DNA of 20,978 nucleotides from Betaproteobacteria bacterium UBA6910 (GTDB taxonomy: Bacteria; Pseudomonadota; Gammaproteobacteria; Burkholderiales; UBA6910): positions 138 to 21,115 of the forward strand of contig DKBC01000181.1 of NCBI GenBank assembly GCA_002451065.1, given 5' to 3'. The notes beneath the pieces were generated by a model. The model was given only the letters and a program-made list of their open reading frames with translations, did no database searches and was not told the DNA's origin. Made by a program: the position numbers and the translations under genes. Shown here piece after piece: positions 16,956-20,978 of the stretch (its first letter is position 1; each line of letters begins with the position of its first letter).

Positions 16956-17404
16956 GCACGAGCATGCTGAGCATCGAGGACATCCAGGAGTATCTGCCCC
17001 ACCGCTATCCGTTCCTGCTGGTGGACCGGGTGCTTTCGTACACGCCGGACGAGGAAATCGTGGCGATCAAGAACGTGACCATCAACGAGCCCTTTTTTGA
17101 GGGCCACTTTCCGGGCCATCCGGTGATGCCGGGGGTGCTGATTCTGGAAGCCCTGGCCCAGGCGGCGGCGGTGCTTTCCTTCAAGAGCAAGGAGCAAAAG
17201 GTCAGCGAAGATCATCTCTATTATCTCGTCGGGATCGACAATGCGCGGTTCAAGCGGCCGGTAATCCCCGGGGACCAGCTGGTGCTGAAGGCGCGCCTCG
17301 AACGTTTCATGAAGGGTTTGTGGAAATATGCCTGCCGCGCCGAGGTAGATGGCCAGCTGGCGGCGGAGGCGACAATACTCGCCGTGCGGCGGGGCAAGGA
17401 ATGA
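16952..17404 (+). CDS. fabZ: (3R)-hydroxyacyl-ACP dehydratase FabZ
   Basis: This 150-aa hot-dog-fold enzyme dehydrates 3-hydroxyacyl-ACP in fatty-acid elongation and so competes with LpxA and LpxD for the same substrate. The signature [20 protein letters not shown] (51-70) contains catalytic His52 and Glu66. [13 protein letters not shown] (15-27) is also diagnostic. I chose GTG 16952: AAAGGA (16939-16944) lies 7 nt upstream and the GTGA overlap with the lpxD stop is typical of coupling. ATG 16964, four codons later, is the alternative. Its stop overlaps the lpxA start by 4 bp (ATGA). Confidence 0.96.
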   Translation: MSTSMLSIEDIQEYLPHRYPFLLVDRVLSYTPDEEIVAIKNVTINEPFFEGHFPGHPVMPGVLILEALAQAAAVLSFKSKEQKVSEDHLYYLVGIDNARFKRPVIPGDQLVLKARLERFMKGLWKYACRAEVDGQLAAEATILAVRRGKE

Positions 17405-18171
17405 TCCACCCGACGGCAATTATTGACCCGCGTGCGAAGATCGCGCCGGGCGTGGAGATCGGGCCTTTTGCGGTCGTCGGTCCCGACGTGGAGATCGGGG
17501 AGGGATGCTGGATCGGTTCCCATGCGGTGGTCACAGGCCACACCCGTATCGGCCGTAACAATCGCATTTACCAGTTCTCCTCGGTGGGAGAGGGTCCCCA
17601 GGACAAAAAATACAAGGGTGAGCCGACCCGCCTGGAATTGGGTGAGGGCAATATCGTCCGCGAGTTCTGCACCCTCAACATCGGAACAGTTCAGGGCACG
17701 GGCGTGACCCGCATTGGGAACGACAACCTGTTCATGGCCTACGCCCACGTGGCTCACGACTGCGAGGTGGGAAACCACACGATTTTTGCGAATGCGGCCA
17801 CCCTTGGCGGGCATGTCTATATCGGGGACTTCGCAATCCTTGGCGGATTTACCGCGATTCACCAGTATTGCCGGATCGGGGCCCACGCGATGACCGCCGG
17901 CGGAAGCATGGTGCCCAAGGACATTCCCCCGTTCGTCCGGGCGTCGGGCAACTTTGCCCAGCCGCACGGAATCAACGCGGAGGGCCTCAAGCGGCGCGGA
18001 TTCTCGCCGGAAACCATCACCCGGATCCGCCGCGCGTACAAGACTCTCTACCGCTCCGGCCTGACGCTGGAGGAGGCGCGCGAAGCCCTGGCGAAGCAGG
18101 CGGCGGATTCGCCCGAGGTCACCCAGGTGGTCGAGTTTCTCGGCCTATCCCAGCGCGGCATCATCCGCTAG
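17401..18171 (+). CDS. lpxA: UDP-N-acetylglucosamine O-acyltransferase
   Basis: This 256-aa protein performs the first step of lipid A synthesis: it places a 3-hydroxyacyl chain on the 3-OH of UDP-GlcNAc. A left-handed beta-helix of hexapeptide repeats (about 1-185) is followed by a helical C-terminal domain with [12 protein letters not shown]. His119 in [10 protein letters not shown] aligns with catalytic His125 of E. coli, and the position aligning with the E. coli acyl-length residue Gly173 is also glycine (in AHAMTAGGS). The start ATG 17401 overlaps the fabZ stop; the in-frame extension to 17320 lies within fabZ and is rejected. lpxB begins 2 bp after its stop. Confidence 0.97.
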   Translation: MIHPTAIIDPRAKIAPGVEIGPFAVVGPDVEIGEGCWIGSHAVVTGHTRIGRNNRIYQFSSVGEGPQDKKYKGEPTRLELGEGNIVREFCTLNIGTVQGTGVTRIGNDNLFMAYAHVAHDCEVGNHTIFANAATLGGHVYIGDFAILGGFTAIHQYCRIGAHAMTAGGSMVPKDIPPFVRASGNFAQPHGINAEGLKRRGFSPETITRIRRAYKTLYRSGLTLEEAREALAKQAADSPEVTQVVEFLGLSQRGIIR

Positions 18172-18173
18172 CG

Positions 18174-19355
18174 ATGCCCCTGGAGCCAGCGGCGCGCCCT
18201 CTGGGGCCGCGCATCGCGATGGTGGCCGCCGAACCTTCCGGCGATGTCATTGGAAGCCAATTGGTGAAGGGGTTGCGGCGCCACCTGCCCGACGCGGAAT
18301 TCTTCGGCATCGGCGGCGCGCGCATGCAGGCCGCCGGCCTTGATTCCTGGTATCCGATGGAAAAGCTGGCGGTTCGTGGCGTGGTCGAAGTTCTGGGTCA
18401 CCTCTGGGAAATCCTCGCCATTCGGCGGGAGATTACGCGCCGCCTGCTGGCGGAACCGCCTGACATTTACATCGGCGTCGACGCTCCCGACTTCAACCTG
18501 GAGGTCGAAAGGCGCCTGCGCGCCGCGGGGATCCCCACGCTGCAGTTTGTGGGGCCCGCAGTCTGGGCCTGGGGCCGCGGCCGCATCAAGAAGGTCAAGC
18601 GCGCGGCCCTGAGATTGCTGGCCATCTTTCCCTTCGAGCCGCCTCTCTATGAAGCCCAGGGGGTTCCGGTGACCTATGTCGGCCACCCCCTCGCCGACCT
18701 GATTCCGGAGCAGCCGGACCGGGACGCGGTCCGGGAGCAGATGCGCCTGTCCCAGGAAGCGACGGTCATCGCGGTCCTTCCCGGCAGCCGCAGGGCGGAA
18801 CTCCATCATTTAGGGGACGCCTTCGTCGGCGCCATGCGCCTGCTGGCCGAGCGCGTTCCCCGGGCCCATTTCCTGGTGCCCTTGGTGACCCGCGAGACCC
18901 GCGCCCAGTTTGAACTGGCGCTGCATCGCAACGCCGCAACGGAACTGCCGGTGACGCTCCTCTTCGGCCACGCCCTGGAGGCGATGACGGCAGCCAACGT
19001 GGTGCTTGCCGCGTCCGGCACGGCAACCCTTGAGGCGGCGCTGCTCAAGCGGCCGGTGGTCATTGCCTACCGGATGCCGGTGCTGACCTGGTGGATCTCG
19101 CGCCTGCGGGCCTTTACCCCGTGGGTGGGCCTTCCCAACATCCTGGCCGGCGAACTGATCGCGCCCGAGTTCCTCCAGGAAGCCGCCACGCCGGACAATC
19201 TGGCGGATGCGGTGGTGGCCTTGTTGTCCGACGAGGATCTCCGCCGCCGGCTCGAAGAGCGATTCGCGGAGATCCACCGGGAATTGCGCCAGGACACCGC
19301 TGAAACGGCGGCTCTGGCGGTGCTCCCTTACCTGGCGCCCGCGATAGAGCCATGA
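18174..19355 (+). CDS. lpxB: Lipid-A-disaccharide synthase
   Basis: This 393-aa peripheral-membrane GT-B glycosyltransferase (family GT19) joins UDP-2,3-diacylglucosamine and lipid X to form the beta-1',6 disaccharide of lipid A. Hallmarks are [10 protein letters not shown] (near the N-terminus), [43 protein letters not shown] and [15 protein letters not shown] 18174 lies 2 bp after the lpxA stop. The frame is open upstream to 17868, but that is inside lpxA and does not look like LpxB. The stop overlaps the rnhB start by 4 bp (ATGA). LpxH/LpxC-type steps needed between LpxA and LpxB are encoded elsewhere. Confidence 0.97.
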   Translation: MPLEPAARPLGPRIAMVAAEPSGDVIGSQLVKGLRRHLPDAEFFGIGGARMQAAGLDSWYPMEKLAVRGVVEVLGHLWEILAIRREITRRLLAEPPDIYIGVDAPDFNLEVERRLRAAGIPTLQFVGPAVWAWGRGRIKKVKRAALRLLAIFPFEPPLYEAQGVPVTYVGHPLADLIPEQPDRDAVREQMRLSQEATVIAVLPGSRRAELHHLGDAFVGAMRLLAERVPRAHFLVPLVTRETRAQFELALHRNAATELPVTLLFGHALEAMTAANVVLAASGTATLEAALLKRPVVIAYRMPVLTWWISRLRAFTPWVGLPNILAGELIAPEFLQEAATPDNLADAVVALLSDEDLRRRLEERFAEIHRELRQDTAETAALAVLPYLAPAIEP

Positions 19356-19960
19356 ACCTCCTATGCGGCGTCGACGAAGCGGGCAGGGGGCCCCTGGCGG
19401 GGCCGGTAGTGGCGGCGGCCGTGATTCTGGATCCCGCGCGTCCCATCACGGGCTTGGCCGATTCCAAGAAACTCAGCCCGGGAACCCGGGAGAAGCTTGC
19501 CCATGCGATCAGGAGTCACGCCCGAGCCTGGGCCGTGGCGGAGGTCTCGGCGGAGGAAATCGACCGCCTCAACATTCTTCAGGCCTCCCTGCTGGCCATG
19601 AGGCGCGCCATCGAAGGACTTGCCATCCCGGCTGATGAGGTTCTGGTGGACGGAGACCGTTGTCCGGCGCTGGCCGTGCCTGCGCGCGCCGTGGTGCGGG
19701 GGGATGCCACGGTTCCCGAGATTTCCGCGGCATCGATCCTCGCCAAGACTGCTCGGGACGCCTTGATGCTGGAATTACACCAGCGCTATCCGGCCTATGG
19801 CTTTGACCGCCACAAGGGCTATCCCACGGAAGCCCACGTGGCGGCCCTGCGTCGCTTTGGGGCGTCCCCCTGCCATCGCCGCAGCTTCGCGCCGGTAAGG
19901 GCCGTGCTCGAAATCCGCGGCCCGGGTCCCGCGCGCATGGTTCATGGAGCGAATCGATGA
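19352..19960 (+). CDS. rnhB: Ribonuclease HII
   Basis: This 202-aa protein cleaves RNA in RNA-DNA hybrids, including single ribonucleotides misincorporated in DNA. The catalytic residues fit the family: Asp8 and Glu9 in [14 protein letters not shown] (6-19), Asp100 in VDGD, and Asp118 in [28 protein letters not shown] is the other conserved block. It overlaps lpxB by 4 bp upstream and the CopD-like gene by 4 bp downstream, so all are probably on one mRNA. The C-terminal tail after RRSFAPVR is divergent, as is usual. Confidence 0.97.
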   Translation: MNLLCGVDEAGRGPLAGPVVAAAVILDPARPITGLADSKKLSPGTREKLAHAIRSHARAWAVAEVSAEEIDRLNILQASLLAMRRAIEGLAIPADEVLVDGDRCPALAVPARAVVRGDATVPEISAASILAKTARDALMLELHQRYPAYGFDRHKGYPTEAHVAALRRFGASPCHRRSFAPVRAVLEIRGPGPARMVHGANR

Positions 19961-20412
19961 AGATTGCGATTTTTCTTCACGTGCTGGGGGTGGTGGTATG
20001 GGTCGGGGGAATGTTTTTTGCCTATATGGCTCTGCGCCCGGCGGCCGCGCAACTCCTCGATCCGCCGCCCCGGCTGCGGCTCTGGGAGGGGACATTCGCG
20101 CGGTTTTTTCCCTGGGTCTGGATCTCCGTGACCCTGATTCTGGCGAGCGGGTTCTACCTCATCTGGCTCCTAGGGGGAATCGCCACCGTCCCGGTCCATG
20201 TGCACGCCATGCTGGGTCTCGGGATCCTGATGATGGCCATTTTCCTCCATGTCTTCTTCGTCCCCTACCGCCGCCTGCGGCGGTCCGTTGCCGCACAGGA
20301 GTGGAAGGCCGCGGGCGCGGCCTTGGGCCAGATCCGCATGCTCGTCGGCGCCAACCTCGTCCTCGGGTTGATCACGGTCGCGGTGGCGACGGTGGGCTCC
20401 CCGCTTGCCTGA
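19957..20412 (+). CDS. CopD-like small integral membrane protein
   Basis: This is a 151-aa protein with four predicted membrane segments (about 5-27, 51-72, 80-104 and 126-147). The N-terminus [16 protein letters not shown] and the histidines His8, His81, His83 and His98 resemble the CopD family of copper-resistance/haem-type membrane proteins, which is common as a short stand-alone protein in Betaproteobacteria. Membrane histidines could bind haem or copper, but no function is shown for these short forms as far as I know. Its ATG overlaps the rnhB stop (ATGA), so it is the last gene of the rightward train. Its stop lies 2 bp from that of a convergent gene. HemJ-like proteins share a similar fold and are an alternative. 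Confidence 0.7.
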   Translation: MKIAIFLHVLGVVVWVGGMFFAYMALRPAAAQLLDPPPRLRLWEGTFARFFPWVWISVTLILASGFYLIWLLGGIATVPVHVHAMLGLGILMMAIFLHVFFVPYRRLRRSVAAQEWKAAGAALGQIRMLVGANLVLGLITVAVATVGSPLA

Positions 20413-20414
20413 CG

Positions 20415-20978
20415 CTAGGCAATCTCTTTCAGAATCGCGGCAAGCGCGGCCTTCTCCTGGCGCGCCGTGAACAGGGGGCGGCGCGCCTTGCACTGGGCCC
20501 CGAGCTTGGGCAGGAACGCCGGGTCCCCCTCGGCACGGGTCAGCAGCCGGGCGAGGGATCGCTCGTCTTCCACCGGAAAATACCCGGAGTAATCCGCGCC
20601 CAGCATGCCCAGATTGCCCGGGACCCGGGATGCGATCACCGGCACGCCGCTGGCGATGGCTTCGGACACGACGTTGGCGCCCCCCTCCATCCTCGAGGAC
20701 ACGACCATCAGACGGCTGCGTGCCAGCACGCGCCGTGCGCGCCAATGGGGAATCTCTCCCAGCCAGCGGTAGCGCCGCTCCCGGGCCATGAGGCCGCGAG
20801 CCATCCGCTCCATCTCGCCGCTCATGGCCCGCCCCAGGTGAGTGACGTGGATGCGGCTCGCGACGGGAAGGTGCGCGAGGGCGAGGGCGCAGCGAAACGG
20901 ATCCTTTTCTTCCCGGAGATGCCCGATCACGCACACCTCGAAGCACGACCTGAGCGGTGGCTGGCGGGGAATCGCTGT
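20415..20978 (-). CDS. senB: GT4-family glycosyltransferase, SenB-like (selenosugar synthase), C-terminal part; cut by window edge
   Basis: The 187 visible residues form the C-terminal half of a GT-B glycosyltransferase. The open frame continues through the right edge, so the GTG at 20936 is internal and the real start is outside. Visible parts are EVCVIGHLREEKDPF (start of the second Rossmann domain), YRWLGEIPHWRARR, and the EX7E nucleotide-sugar motif in SRMEGGANVVSEAIASG, followed by PVIASRVPGNLGMLG and YFPVEDE. This pattern matches my memory of the TIGR04348 family, now named SenB, which makes a selenosugar from a UDP-sugar and selenophosphate in selenoneine synthesis. The partners senA and senC are not in the window. 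A generic GT4 transferase is the alternative; the glycosyltransferase fold itself is secure. Confidence 0.65.
   Translation of the reverse strand, partial: TAIPRQPPLRSCFEVCVIGHLREEKDPFRCALALAHLPVASRIHVTHLGRAMSGEMERMARGLMARERRYRWLGEIPHWRARRVLARSRLMVVSSRMEGGANVVSEAIASGVPVIASRVPGNLGMLGADYSGYFPVEDERSLARLLTRAEGDPAFLPKLGAQCKARRPLFTARQEKAALAAILKEIA

Noticed and set aside
17868..18173. In-frame N-terminal extension of lpxB
   Set aside because: It lies wholly inside lpxA and does not resemble LpxB; ATG 18174 directly after the lpxA stop gives the normal length.
1..20978. Insertion sequences, tRNA or rRNA genes, CRISPR arrays, phage or toxin-antitoxin genes
   Set aside because: No transposase motifs, terminal inverted repeats, spaced direct repeats or cloverleaf-like segments were seen; coding density leaves no gap above about 250 bp.

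Overview
This is a high-GC proteobacterial chromosome segment. Gene content and order indicate a betaproteobacterium (inference). The run rpsB-tsf-pyrH-frr-uppS-cdsA-dxr-rseP-bamA-ompH-lpxD-fabZ-lpxA-lpxB-rnhB is the classic proteobacterial translation / envelope-biogenesis cluster. The order uppS-cdsA-dxr differs from E. coli (frr-dxr-uppS-cdsA) and is, to my knowledge, the usual one in Betaproteobacteria. No mobile element, tRNA, rRNA or CRISPR array was seen.

Layout. Positions 1-5388 are read leftwards: map (methionine aminopeptidase), glnD (PII uridylyltransferase), then a 102-bp gap and a porG-porA-porB set for a pyruvate (2-oxoacid):ferredoxin oxidoreductase. Only the first 16 codons of porB are inside the window. 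Positions 5389-5634 form a divergent promoter region, with a near-consensus sigma-70 promoter for rpsB, a weaker candidate for map, a 9-bp inverted repeat between them, and a folded rpsB leader. Positions 5635-20412 are a continuous rightward gene train. It is broken only by a clear intrinsic terminator/attenuator between rpsB and tsf and by a good internal promoter before frr. Junctions after frr are very tight (1-4 bp overlaps or a few bases at most joints), so transcription and translation are probably coupled through the envelope genes. The train ends with a small CopD-like membrane protein. It meets, with 2 bp between stop codons, a leftward glycosyltransferase that runs off the right edge and resembles SenB, the selenosugar synthase of selenoneine biosynthesis.

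How the genes work together. rpsB, tsf and frr supply translation factors. pyrH makes UDP for nucleotide and cell-wall precursors. dxr feeds isoprenoid synthesis and uppS makes the undecaprenyl carrier. cdsA makes CDP-diacylglycerol. rseP handles envelope stress, and bamA and ompH/skp assemble outer-membrane proteins. lpxD, fabZ, lpxA and lpxB make the acyl chains and disaccharide core of lipid A. rnhB removes RNA from DNA. glnD senses nitrogen status. The Por enzyme points to ferredoxin-linked carbon metabolism, which is not universal in this group.

Most of the window is well-known core genome. The less ordinary parts are the right-edge SenB-like gene, the por set without an adjacent ferredoxin-like delta subunit, and the regulatory structures around rpsB and tsf. 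I found no clear sign of a wholly new system.
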